DNA from: Rhodocyclaceae bacterium | Lineage (GTDB): Bacteria > Pseudomonadota > Gammaproteobacteria > Burkholderiales > Rhodocyclaceae | DNA length: 6,647 nt | Reading direction: 5' to 3' | Assembly (NCBI GenBank): GCA_027325905.1 | Contig: DAIEEM010000176.1 | Span: 1 to 6,647, forward strand | Shown here: positions 1 through 5,639 of the stretch, one piece after another | Numbering within the stretch: position 1 is the stretch's first letter | Layout: the number at the start of each line of letters is the position of its first letter | Program-made: the position numbers and the translations under genes | Notes under the pieces: generated by a model | Databases searched by the model: none | The model's input: only the letters and a program-made list of their open reading frames with translations | Told to the model about the DNA's origin: nothing

Positions 1-1
1 C

Positions 2-226
2 GCGGCGGCCCTGGCCGGCGACGTGGCGCGCGCCCGCGACATCAACTACCGGTTGCTGGCGCTGCACAAGAACCTGTTCCTCGAAGCCAACCCGATTCCG
101 GTCAAGTGGGCCTGCGCCCGCATGGGCCTGATCGAAGACGGCCAGCGCCTGCCGCTGACGGGTTTCTCGCCCGAGTTCCACGACAAGCTCCTCGCCGCCA
201 TGCGCGAAGCGGGCATATCAGCCTGA
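2..226 (+). CDS. dapA: 4-hydroxy-tetrahydrodipicolinate synthase, C-terminal part (5' end outside window)
   Basis: This is the last 74 residues of DapA, which condenses pyruvate with aspartate semialdehyde in the cytoplasm, the first committed step to diaminopimelate and lysine. The reading frame is open from base 2 and ends at TGA 224-226. The segment FLEANPIPVKWA followed by MGLI and RLPLTGFSPE is the characteristic C-terminal signature of DapA (compare the E. coli-type EPNPIPVKWA and RLPLTPLS). The active-site lysine and the TIM-barrel core lie upstream of the window. bamC starts 17 bases downstream on the same strand, the same order as the dapA-nlpB (bamC) operon known in enterobacteria, so cotranscription is likely. 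The identity rests on the C-terminal motif and the neighbour, and is strong for a fragment. The GTG inside the frame at base 23 is an internal valine codon. Confidence 0.93.
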   Translation, partial: AAALAGDVARARDINYRLLALHKNLFLEANPIPVKWACARMGLIEDGQRLPLTGFSPEFHDKLLAAMREAGISA

Positions 227-243
227 TACCGGAAAGACCCAAG

Positions 244-1377
244 ATGCGAAAACTCCTGTGGATACTGTTGCCTGCCGTCACGCTCGCCGGCTGCGAAATG
301 TCGCTGCCCGAATCTAAGAAAGTCGACTACAAGGCGGCTGCCGTCAAATTGCCGCCGCTCGAGATTCCGCCCGACCTGACCCAGCCGACCCGCGACGACC
401 GCTATGCGGTGCCCGATGTCGCCACCAGCAAGGGAACCGCGACCTATTCCGCCTACGCCGGCGAACGCGGCGCCACGCCCGCCAGCACTGCTACCGAAGT
501 CTTGCCGTCGGTGGAAAAAATGCACATCGAGCGCTCCGGCACCCAGCGCTGGCTGGTCGTTCAGGGCACGCCAGAACAGCTCTGGCCGGCCATCAAGGCG
601 TTCTGGCAGGAGATGGGCCTGCTGATCAACGTCGAGATGCCCCAAGAGGGCATCATGGAAACCGAGTGGGCCGAGAACCGCGCCAAGCTGCCGCAGGACT
701 TCATCCGTCGCAGCCTTGGCAAGGTCTTCGACTCGCTCTATTCGACCAGCGAGCGCGACAAGTACCGCACCCGCCTGGAAAAGGGCGCTGTGCCTGGCAC
801 CACCGAAATCTACATCAGCCATCGCGGCATGTACGAGGTCTATACCAACGAAGGCAAGAGCGAGACGCGCTGGGAACCGCGGCCGCCCGATCCCGAAATG
901 GAAGCCGAAATGCTGCGCCGGCTCATGGTGCGCCTGGGCGCCGACGAAGCGCAGGCGAAGACCATGGTGGCGGCCAGCAATGCCGTCAAGGAGGAGCGCG
1001 CCAAGCTCAAGCCCGCGGCCGACGGCGTCGGCACGCTCGAATTGCAGGAGGCCTTCGACCACGGCTGGCGCCGCGTCGGCCTGGCGCTCGACCGCGTCGG
1101 CTTCACCGTCGAAGACCGCGACCGTTCGCAGGGACTTTATTTCGTCCGTTACGTCGATCCGGAACTCGACGCCGCCAAGAAGGACGACAAGGGCTTCCTG
1201 TCGAAGCTGATGTTCTGGAAAGGCAAGCCCGATCCGACGCAGAACATGCAGTACCGCATCTTCGTCAAGGGCGTCGGCGACACCTGCACGGTGGAGGTGC
1301 TGACGCGCGAAGGCGGTGTGGACAAGACCGACACCTCGAAGAAGATTCTCGGCCTGCTCTACGAGCAGTTGAAATAG
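244..1377 (+). CDS. bamC: Outer membrane protein assembly factor BamC (lipoprotein)
   Basis: This 377-residue lipoprotein belongs to the Bam complex, which folds beta-barrel proteins into the outer membrane. Residues 1-17 are a lipoprotein signal with lipobox LAGC and lipidated Cys17. Glu follows the Cys, with no Asp retention signal, so outer-membrane sorting is expected. Residues 18 to about 90 are Pro/Ala-rich and probably disordered, with a PPLEIPPDLTQPT segment matching the BamC N-terminal stretch that contacts BamD. Two helix-grip-like domains follow at roughly 91-215 and 262-377, joined by a charged helix at about 216-255. FLSKLMFWKGKPD near residue 318 is typical of the beta-proteobacterial form. 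It is somewhat longer than E. coli BamC (344 residues). The start at ATG 244 is chosen because GGAAAG lies 7 bases upstream and the signal peptide begins there; longer in-frame readings run back into dapA. No terminator is evident before the convergent gene 15 bases downstream. Confidence 0.92.
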   Translation: MRKLLWILLPAVTLAGCEMSLPESKKVDYKAAAVKLPPLEIPPDLTQPTRDDRYAVPDVATSKGTATYSAYAGERGATPASTATEVLPSVEKMHIERSGTQRWLVVQGTPEQLWPAIKAFWQEMGLLINVEMPQEGIMETEWAENRAKLPQDFIRRSLGKVFDSLYSTSERDKYRTRLEKGAVPGTTEIYISHRGMYEVYTNEGKSETRWEPRPPDPEMEAEMLRRLMVRLGADEAQAKTMVAASNAVKEERAKLKPAADGVGTLELQEAFDHGWRRVGLALDRVGFTVEDRDRSQGLYFVRYVDPELDAAKKDDKGFLSKLMFWKGKPDPTQNMQYRIFVKGVGDTCTVEVLTREGGVDKTDTSKKILGLLYEQLK

Positions 1378-1392
1378 GCGGCTGGTGCGGCG

Positions 1393-1863
1393 TCAAAAAC
1401 CACGCCAGTAAGGGAAGCTCGTGTACGGCGGCCAGCAGGACAGCAGTTGTAGTTGGCATTGGCTGGCTTCCTGGTCGATCCTTTCCTGGCAGTCCTGATC
1501 GTGCTGCGCGATGTCCGCGGCCGCGTCGTCGAAGATGCGGCGGCGTTCGGCTTCCATGATGTGGTCGATCACCGGCGCCGGCACGCCCTCGCGCATCATG
1601 GCTGCAATCCTTTCGGCGCCGAGCAGGTAATGCGAATGGCTGGCGTCGATCTTCGCGACGATGGACTGCGCGCTCTCGCCGCGTTTGGCCATGGCGACGA
1701 TCTCGTCGGCGCTTACCGTGGCGACGGGGGGGGGAATCCGGGCATCGAGGGCGGCGCCCGTCAGGCGCTCTATTTTCGGCGCTTGGGGCGGGGGGGCGCT
1801 GGCGCAGCCGGCAAGCGCGAACGCGATGGCAACGAGCAGCGGACGCTTGTCGAATGGGCGCAC
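1393..1863 (-). CDS. Hypothetical lipoprotein with two poly-C tracts
   Basis: I do not recognise a named family for this 156-residue protein. Residues 1-20 form a lipoprotein signal with lipobox LAGC (Cys20), followed by a Pro-rich stretch with PPP at 24-26 and again at 44-46. A short helical segment starting SADEIVAMAKRG and continuing to about residue 75 resembles the small helical repeat seen in several uncharacterised proteobacterial lipoproteins. The C-terminus (about 121-156) carries three Cys and an aromatic, Pro-rich end. The start is GTG at 1861-1863, decided by a strong AAAGGAG six bases upstream (1870-1876). The PPP codons lie in uninterrupted C runs of the coding strand: nine at 1726-1734 and seven at 1790-1796. 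The gene sits between bamC and the hydrolase gene in the opposite direction. An envelope role is inferred only from the signal and the location. Confidence 0.75.
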   Translation of the reverse strand: MRPFDKRPLLVAIAFALAGCASAPPPQAPKIERLTGAALDARIPPPVATVSADEIVAMAKRGESAQSIVAKIDASHSHYLLGAERIAAMMREGVPAPVIDHIMEAERRRIFDDAAADIAQHDQDCQERIDQEASQCQLQLLSCWPPYTSFPYWRGF

Positions 1864-1923
1864 GGCGGTCTCCTTTGCTTAGAGCGATGCCGCTCATGAT
1901 CGTATGAATGCGGGGGCGATGCA
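1864..1923. promoter_or_regulatory. Divergent intergenic region with inverted repeat GAGCG-ATGC-CGCTC
   Basis: These 60 bases separate the minus-strand lipoprotein from the plus-strand hydrolase and must hold at least part of both promoters. The ribosome binding site of the lipoprotein is AAAGGAG at 1870-1876 on the minus strand. A perfect 5-base inverted repeat with a 4-base centre lies at 1882-1895, and a TCATGA palindrome overlaps its right end at 1894-1899. TATGAA at 1903-1908 is a possible plus-strand -10 box, but no good -35 is found at the right distance. The inverted repeat could be an operator or chance in GC-rich sequence. Confidence 0.3.
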
Positions 1924-2685
1924 ATGATGCGTTTCGCGTCGATGGGCAGCGGCAGCCGCGGCAACGCCATGGTCGTCGAGGCGGGCGCGACGCGCGTTCT
2001 CGTCGATTGCGGCTTCGGCCCGCGCCAATTGGAACGGCGCCTGGCGCGGCTGGATCTGGTGCCCGAGGACCTCGACGCCATCGTCGTCACCCATGAGCAC
2101 AGCGACCATGTCGGCGGCGTCTGGCGCGCGGCGGCGCGCTACCGGCTGCCGGTCCATATGACGCACGGCACGTTCGCCGCGGCGGCGGCGCCGGCGGCCG
2201 GCATCGAACTGTTCGACAGCCACACGCCGTTCGCCGTCGGCGACCTGGAGATATTTCCTTTCCCGGTGCCGCACGATGCGCGCGAGCCGGTGCAGTTCGT
2301 CTTCGCCGACGGCCGGAGCCGCTGCGGTGTGCTGACGGATACCGGTCACGTCACCGCCCATGCCATCGACATGTTGCGCACCTGCGCGGCGCTGGTGGTC
2401 GAGTGCAATCATGATGCGGACATGCTGGCGCGCGGCAGCTATCCGCGCGCGCTCAAGCAGCGCATCGCCGGGCGCTTCGGGCACCTCGACAACGGCGCGG
2501 CGGCAGACTTGCTGCGGCGGCTCGGCGCGTCGCACCTGCAGCATGTGGTCTGCGCGCACTTGAGCCAGGAGAACAATACGCCAGAACTCGCCAAGGCCGC
2601 GCTGGCGCAGGCGCTCGGCTGCACGCCCGATTGGATCGTCGCGGCCGATCAGGACAACGGCTGCGGCTGGCTCAGCCTGGTTTGA
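1924..2685 (+). CDS. MBL-fold metallo-hydrolase, YycJ/WalJ type
   Basis: This is a 253-residue cytoplasmic metallo-beta-lactamase-fold hydrolase of the YycJ/WalJ group, predicted to bind two metal ions. The N-terminus FASMGSGSRGN is the family opening. THEHSDH at 56-62 supplies ligands His57, His59, Asp61 and His62. TDTGH at 138-142 supplies the bridging Asp139 region, with ECNHD at 160-164. GHLDN (His187) and AHLSQENN (His212) are the later family motifs; the LSxxNN ending is distinctive of this group. The family is related to RNase Z and RNase J-type nucleases. Bacillus YycJ has been linked to DNA repair or cell-wall control, but the substrate is not visible here. ATG 1924 and ATG 1927 are both possible starts; GGGGG at 1912-1916 is the only Shine-Dalgarno-like sequence, and the family start favours the second ATG. 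No signal peptide is present. A gene of this type follows dapA-bamC in other beta-proteobacteria as far as I recall. Confidence 0.88.
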   Translation: MMRFASMGSGSRGNAMVVEAGATRVLVDCGFGPRQLERRLARLDLVPEDLDAIVVTHEHSDHVGGVWRAAARYRLPVHMTHGTFAAAAAPAAGIELFDSHTPFAVGDLEIFPFPVPHDAREPVQFVFADGRSRCGVLTDTGHVTAHAIDMLRTCAALVVECNHDADMLARGSYPRALKQRIAGRFGHLDNGAAADLLRRLGASHLQHVVCAHLSQENNTPELAKAALAQALGCTPDWIVAADQDNGCGWLSLV

Positions 2686-2689
2686 GGCG

Positions 2690-2718
2690 AAAAAAAGCCA
2701 GCCCGTAGGCTGGCTTTT
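2690..2718. terminator. Bidirectional rho-independent terminator
   Basis: A perfect 11-base-pair hairpin, AAAAGCCAGCC (2693-2703) and GGCTGGCTTTT (2708-2718), closes a CGTA loop. The plus strand reads four T after the stem, and the minus strand reads seven T (A tract 2690-2696). It begins five bases past the hydrolase stop and ends 16 bases before the stop of the convergent small lipoprotein, so it can serve both. The longer U tract makes it stronger for the minus-strand transcript. Confidence 0.88.
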
Positions 2719-2734
2719 CCATCGCACGCGGCGA

Positions 2735-2962
2735 TTACTTCTTCATTTCTTCCGTCTTCGGCTCGGCGGCGGGAGCGGCGGCCGGGGCGGCAGCGTCGGC
2801 CGGCTTGGCGGCATCCGGAGCGGCGGGAGCGGCGGGAGCGGCTTCGGCGGGCTTCGGGGCTTCCACGGCGGGGGCCGGGGCGGGCGCGGGGGCTTCGGCG
2901 GGCTTGCCGCAAGCGGACAGGGTCAGGGCAAGCAGGGCAGCAACGAGGAGAGATTGTTTCAT
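2735..2962 (-). CDS. Small Ala/Pro-rich lipoprotein
   Basis: This encodes a 75-residue protein, of which 18 residues are a clean lipoprotein signal (basic MKQ, hydrophobic core, lipobox LSAC, Cys18). The mature part of about 58 residues is almost entirely Ala, Pro, Glu and Lys, with alternating AP repeats and several PAEA/AAP units, ending in a charged EPKTEEMKK tail. No folded domain is possible in so short a sequence; it is probably an extended lipid-anchored peptide in the periplasm. The ATG is preceded at 5 bases by AAAGGGA (2968-2974). The lipobox, Shine-Dalgarno sequence and terminator immediately downstream argue that it is a real gene despite low complexity. The DNA shows short internal repeats, for example two tandem copies of a 9-base unit at 2821-2838. 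No function is assigned. Transcription may come from its own promoter or by readthrough from roxA, 161 bases upstream, since no terminator is seen between them. Confidence 0.72.
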   Translation of the reverse strand: MKQSLLVAALLALTLSACGKPAEAPAPAPAPAVEAPKPAEAAPAAPAAPDAAKPADAAAPAAAPAAEPKTEEMKK

Positions 2963-3035
2963 TTTGGTCCCTTTATCGATAAGGTGATTGAAGAGGTTGA
3001 CCGGGGGCGACCCGACCAGCCAAGGATTCTAGCAC

Positions 3036-3127
3036 CTATGCGGCGCTCTGATCCATGCGGAATTCGACAATGATGCCGTCGCCGTAGGCCGGCGATTCGG
3101 CAAAATATTGTAGGAATATTCTGTCAT
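3036..3127 (-). pseudogene. Possible broken mini-ORF overlapping the roxA stop
   Basis: An ATG at 3125-3127 overlaps the roxA stop as ATGA, the usual arrangement for translational coupling. Read directly, its frame gives MTEYSYNI and then unremarkable sequence to TAG at 3029-3031. The adjacent frame from about 3101 to TAG at 3036-3038 reads AESPAYGDGIIVEFRMDQ and has the high GC third positions seen in the real genes here. One extra base in the A4 run at 3102-3105 (T4 on the coding strand) would join the two into a 30-residue peptide. This may be a decayed gene, a sequencing error or coincidence. I know of no homologous family. Confidence 0.25.
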
Positions 3128-4248
3128 GTCGGCGCCAGGAAGCCGCAACGGTACCAGTCGTGCAGCAGCGCCTGCCCTTCGGCGCCGATGCCGGCCAGGT
3201 CGTCGATCCGCCTGTCGTCGGCGAGGCGGCGGAAGGATGTCCGGTCTGCCGCGGGCACGTGGGCTGCTTCGCCGTTGATGAAGAACAGCCGGCCGCAGAA
3301 CAGCATCTGAGTGCGCGCATCGAGCCGCAGGCCGCGCTTGCCGGCGGTGGCGAAGCGCGCCGCGGACAGCGGGCGGGTAGGGCGCTCGAAGAACACCTGG
3401 GCCTTGGGCTCGCTCAGCGTGCGGCCGAGGAATTCCTTCACCACGTGGTCGTTCCAGCGGATGCCGTCGAGCATGCGGCCGACCTGTTCGATCATGGCGG
3501 CGCCGATTTCGGCAGGATGGCTTTGCCGCGCCAGGTCGGGATCGCTGTAGCGTCCCGCCAGTTCGACGCGCTCGGCGAGGAACATCAGGAACTGCTCGGC
3601 GAGTTCCTGCGCCGGCGCGGCGCGGAAGCCCACCGAGTAGGTCATGCATTCGCCGATGGCGATGCCGTCGTGCGCCCATTCGGGCGGCAGGTAGAGCAGG
3701 TCGCCGGGTTCCAGCACCCAGTCGTGCACCGGGCGGAAATCCTTGAGGATGCGCAGCGGCAGGCCGTCGATCAGGCGCTGGTCCTTTTGGTTGCCGATGC
3801 GCCAGCGGCGTTTGCCGATGCCTTGCAACAAGAACACGTCGTAATTGTCGAAATGCGGGCCGACGCCGCCGCCGTCGTTGGCATAGCTGACCATCAGGTC
3901 GTCGAGGCGGGCGTAGGGAATGAAGCTGAATTCGCGCATCAGGCGGTCGGCTTCGGGCAGCAGCAGGTTGAGGCCCTGCACCAGCGTCGTCCAGGGTTTC
4001 TTGGCGCGGCGCAGGCGCTCGCGGCTGAAGGGGCCGTGCTCGATGGTCCAGCGGCCGCCGGCTTGCGAGACGAAGCGTGATTCGGAGTTTTCGCTGCCGG
4101 CGAGGGCGATGAGTTCGTCGCGCGAGAGCAGCCCGGTGAAGCCGGGCAGGGCATTGCGCACCAGCAGGGGTTTCTTTTGCCAGTATTCGGCGAGGAACTG
4201 CCGCACCGGCATGCCGCCGAAGAGGGTTTTGAGGAATGGTTTGTTCAT
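3124..4248 (-). CDS. roxA: Ribosomal oxygenase RoxA (YcfD), ribosomal protein L16 arginine hydroxylase
   Basis: This 374-residue cytoplasmic JmjC/cupin oxygenase depends on Fe(II) and 2-oxoglutarate. The E. coli homologue (YcfD, 373 residues) hydroxylates an arginine of 50S protein L16. The order of motifs matches: [15 protein letters not shown] near the N-terminus, the substrate-side [24 protein letters not shown] region, the iron ligands His132-x-Asp134 and His193 (in EWAHDG), GKRRWRIG with the arginine expected to bind 2-oxoglutarate, and the YSVGFRAP segment. The C-terminal winged-helix part is shorter in recognisable motifs but has normal length, ending at [10 protein letters not shown]. 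All three metal ligands are intact. The start at ATG 4246-4248 gives the family length. No Shine-Dalgarno sequence precedes it and a -10 box lies just upstream, so the mRNA may be leaderless. The gene diverges from rlmD. Confidence 0.93.
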   Translation of the reverse strand: MNKPFLKTLFGGMPVRQFLAEYWQKKPLLVRNALPGFTGLLSRDELIALAGSENSESRFVSQAGGRWTIEHGPFSRERLRRAKKPWTTLVQGLNLLLPEADRLMREFSFIPYARLDDLMVSYANDGGGVGPHFDNYDVFLLQGIGKRRWRIGNQKDQRLIDGLPLRILKDFRPVHDWVLEPGDLLYLPPEWAHDGIAIGECMTYSVGFRAAPAQELAEQFLMFLAERVELAGRYSDPDLARQSHPAEIGAAMIEQVGRMLDGIRWNDHVVKEFLGRTLSEPKAQVFFERPTRPLSAARFATAGKRGLRLDARTQMLFCGRLFFINGEAAHVPAADRTSFRRLADDRRIDDLAGIGAEGQALLHDWYRCGFLAPT

Positions 4249-4256
4249 GGCCGCGG

Positions 4257-4264
4257 ATTATAAT
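4257..4264. promoter_or_regulatory. Palindromic ATTATAAT: divergent -10 boxes for roxA and rlmD
   Basis: The octamer ATTATAAT is its own reverse complement and contains a perfect TATAAT on each strand: plus 4259-4264 and minus 4262-4257. Plus-strand transcription would start near 4271, about 20 bases before the rlmD ATG. Minus-strand transcription would start near 4249-4250, at or next to the roxA ATG (4248). No convincing -35 hexamer is seen on either side, so activity depends on the -10 element or on an activator. The two promoters would be mutually exclusive because they share the same bases. Confidence 0.55.
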
Positions 4265-4291
4265 CGCGCCCTTTTCGCCCGCATCGCATTT

Positions 4292-5590
4292 ATGCCCCAA
4301 GCACTCATCGAATCGCTGGACCACGAAGGCCGCGGCGTCGCGCACGTCGACGGCAAGGCCGTATTCATCGAAGGCGCGCTGCCCGGCGAGGTCGTCGAGT
4401 ACTCGAGCTATCGCAAAAAGCCGAAATACGAGCAGGCCCAGGCCGTCGGCATTGTCAAGGCGTCGAGCGAGCGCGTGGATCCGTTCTGCCGGTACTTCGG
4501 CGTCTGCGGCGGCTGCAGCATGCAGCACATGGCGACGGTGGCGCAGACGGCGGCCAAGCAGCGCGTGCTCGAAGACGCGCTATGGCATCTCGCGCGCCTG
4601 AAGCCGGAGACGATCTTCCCGGCGATCGCTGGCGCCGCTTGGGGCTACCGCCACCGCGCCCGGCTCTCGGTGCGCCATGTGGCGAAGAAGGGCGGCGTGC
4701 TGGTGGGCTTCCGCGAGAAGCGCAGCAGCTATGTCGCCGTGATGGACTCGTGCGCTGTGCTGGCGCCGGCCGTTTCGGCGCTGCTGCCGCGCTTGATGGA
4801 ACTGGTGGCGCAACTGTCGATACCGGACCGCCTGCCGCAGATCGAGGTCGCCGTCGGCGATGCCCAGGTTGCGCTGGTGCTGCGCATCCTGGAGGCGCTG
4901 ACGGCGCCCGACGAGGCGCTGCTGCGCGACTTCGCCGACCGCCACGGCGTCGTCATCTACCTGCAAAGCGGCGGTCCCGAGACCGTCGTGCTGTTTCACC
5001 CGGTCGCCGCGCCGCCGCTGGCCTACGCGCTGCCGGATTTCGGCGTGGAATTGCGCTTTGCGCCGACGGAATTCACCCAGGTCAATCCCGGCGTCAACCG
5101 CATGCTGGTGCGGCGCGCGCTGGCCTTGCTGCAGCCGCAGGCGGGCGAACGCATCGCCGACATGTTCTGCGGGCTGGGCAACTTCACGCTGCCGATCGCG
5201 CGTTCGGGCGCCACGGTGGTCGGCGTCGAGGGCAGCAAGGCGCTGGTCGAGCGCGCGCGCGGGAACGCCGAACTCAACGGCCTGGGCGAGCGCTGCGAAT
5301 TTTCCGTCGCCAACCTGTTCGCCGCGACACCGGAGAGCGTCGCGGCCCTCGGCCGCTTCGACAAGATGCTGATCGACCCGCCGCGCGAAGGCGCGGTGGA
5401 CCTGGTCAAATGCCTGGGTGCGGACGGGCCGGCGCGCATCGTCTATGTCTCGTGCAGCCCGGCGACGCTGGCGCGCGATGCCGGCGTCCTGGTGCATGAG
5501 CGGGGCTATGCGCTACGCGGCGCCGGCATCGCCAGCATGTTCCCGCATACCTCGCACGTCGAGTCGATCGCGCTGTTCGAGCGCCCATGA
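4292..5590 (+). CDS. rlmD: 23S rRNA (uracil-5-)-methyltransferase RlmD (RumA)
   Basis: This 432-residue enzyme uses S-adenosylmethionine to make 5-methyluridine in 23S rRNA (U1939 in E. coli numbering). It closely matches E. coli RlmD in length (433 residues). A TRAM RNA-binding domain covers about residues 1-58 ([29 protein letters not shown]). An iron-sulfur cluster is expected on Cys66, Cys72, Cys75 ([10 protein letters not shown]) and Cys154. The methyltransferase domain shows DMFCGLGNF around 290-298, IDPPREG at 361-367, the catalytic nucleophile Cys388 in YVSCSP and the general base Glu424 in HTSHVES. All are intact, which separates it from TrmA-type tRNA enzymes lacking the cluster. 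ATG 4292 is chosen because the TRAM domain begins there and a -10 box lies about 28 bases upstream. There is no evident Shine-Dalgarno sequence. The in-frame ATG at 4247 lies upstream of the promoter and adds an unconserved leader. Confidence 0.93.
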   Translation: MPQALIESLDHEGRGVAHVDGKAVFIEGALPGEVVEYSSYRKKPKYEQAQAVGIVKASSERVDPFCRYFGVCGGCSMQHMATVAQTAAKQRVLEDALWHLARLKPETIFPAIAGAAWGYRHRARLSVRHVAKKGGVLVGFREKRSSYVAVMDSCAVLAPAVSALLPRLMELVAQLSIPDRLPQIEVAVGDAQVALVLRILEALTAPDEALLRDFADRHGVVIYLQSGGPETVVLFHPVAAPPLAYALPDFGVELRFAPTEFTQVNPGVNRMLVRRALALLQPQAGERIADMFCGLGNFTLPIARSGATVVGVEGSKALVERARGNAELNGLGERCEFSVANLFAATPESVAALGRFDKMLIDPPREGAVDLVKCLGADGPARIVYVSCSPATLARDAGVLVHERGYALRGAGIASMFPHTSHVESIALFERP

Positions 5591-5591
5591 A

Positions 5592-5620
5592 CGAAAAGGG
5601 CAGCTGTAGCTGCCCTTTCG
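5592..5620. terminator. Hairpin between convergent rlmD and yccA, likely terminator
   Basis: A 10-base-pair stem, AAAGGGCAGC (5595-5604) and GCTGCCCTTT (5609-5618), closes a TGTA loop. It starts five bases after the rlmD stop and ends about 20 bases before the stop of the convergent YccA-type gene. The trailing T runs are short (three on plus, four on minus), so termination may be only partial. Its position and perfect stem fit a shared terminator. Confidence 0.72.
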
Positions 5621-5639
5621 CCGAGCGCAAGAAGACGCT

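Noticed and set aside
46..1062. Long minus-strand open frame of 338 codons across dapA and bamC
   Set aside because: It lies antisense to two well-supported genes. Its His/Arg/Gly-rich composition is the usual product of reading GC-rich coding DNA on the wrong strand, and it shows no motif or ribosome site.
2761..2900. Repeat region suggesting a CRISPR or minisatellite
   Set aside because: The repeats are short, degenerate and explained by Ala/Pro codons of the small lipoprotein. There are no repeat-spacer units.
3101..3127. AT-rich stretch as a minus-strand promoter (TACAAT) for the small lipoprotein
   Set aside because: The only -35-like hexamer, ATGACA, lies 9 bases away, far too close, and the site is about 150 bases from the start codon.
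3160..4080. Plus-strand open frame of 306 codons
   Set aside because: It is antisense to roxA, with no recognisable motif and composition typical of a shadow frame.
4247..4291. Upstream in-frame ATG for rlmD (adds [15 protein letters not shown])
   Set aside because: It overlaps the roxA start codon, lies before the TATAAT box, has no ribosome site, and the TRAM domain begins at the ATG at 4292.
3029..4528. Minus-strand open frame of 499 codons across rlmD start and roxA
   Set aside because: It is an out-of-frame shadow of roxA, Arg/Pro-rich and without domain motifs. roxA in the other frame has every catalytic residue.
4580..5499. Two open frames of 305 codons, one on each strand, inside rlmD
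   Set aside because: Both overlap the RlmD methyltransferase domain fully. They are Arg/Gln/Ala-rich and lack motifs.
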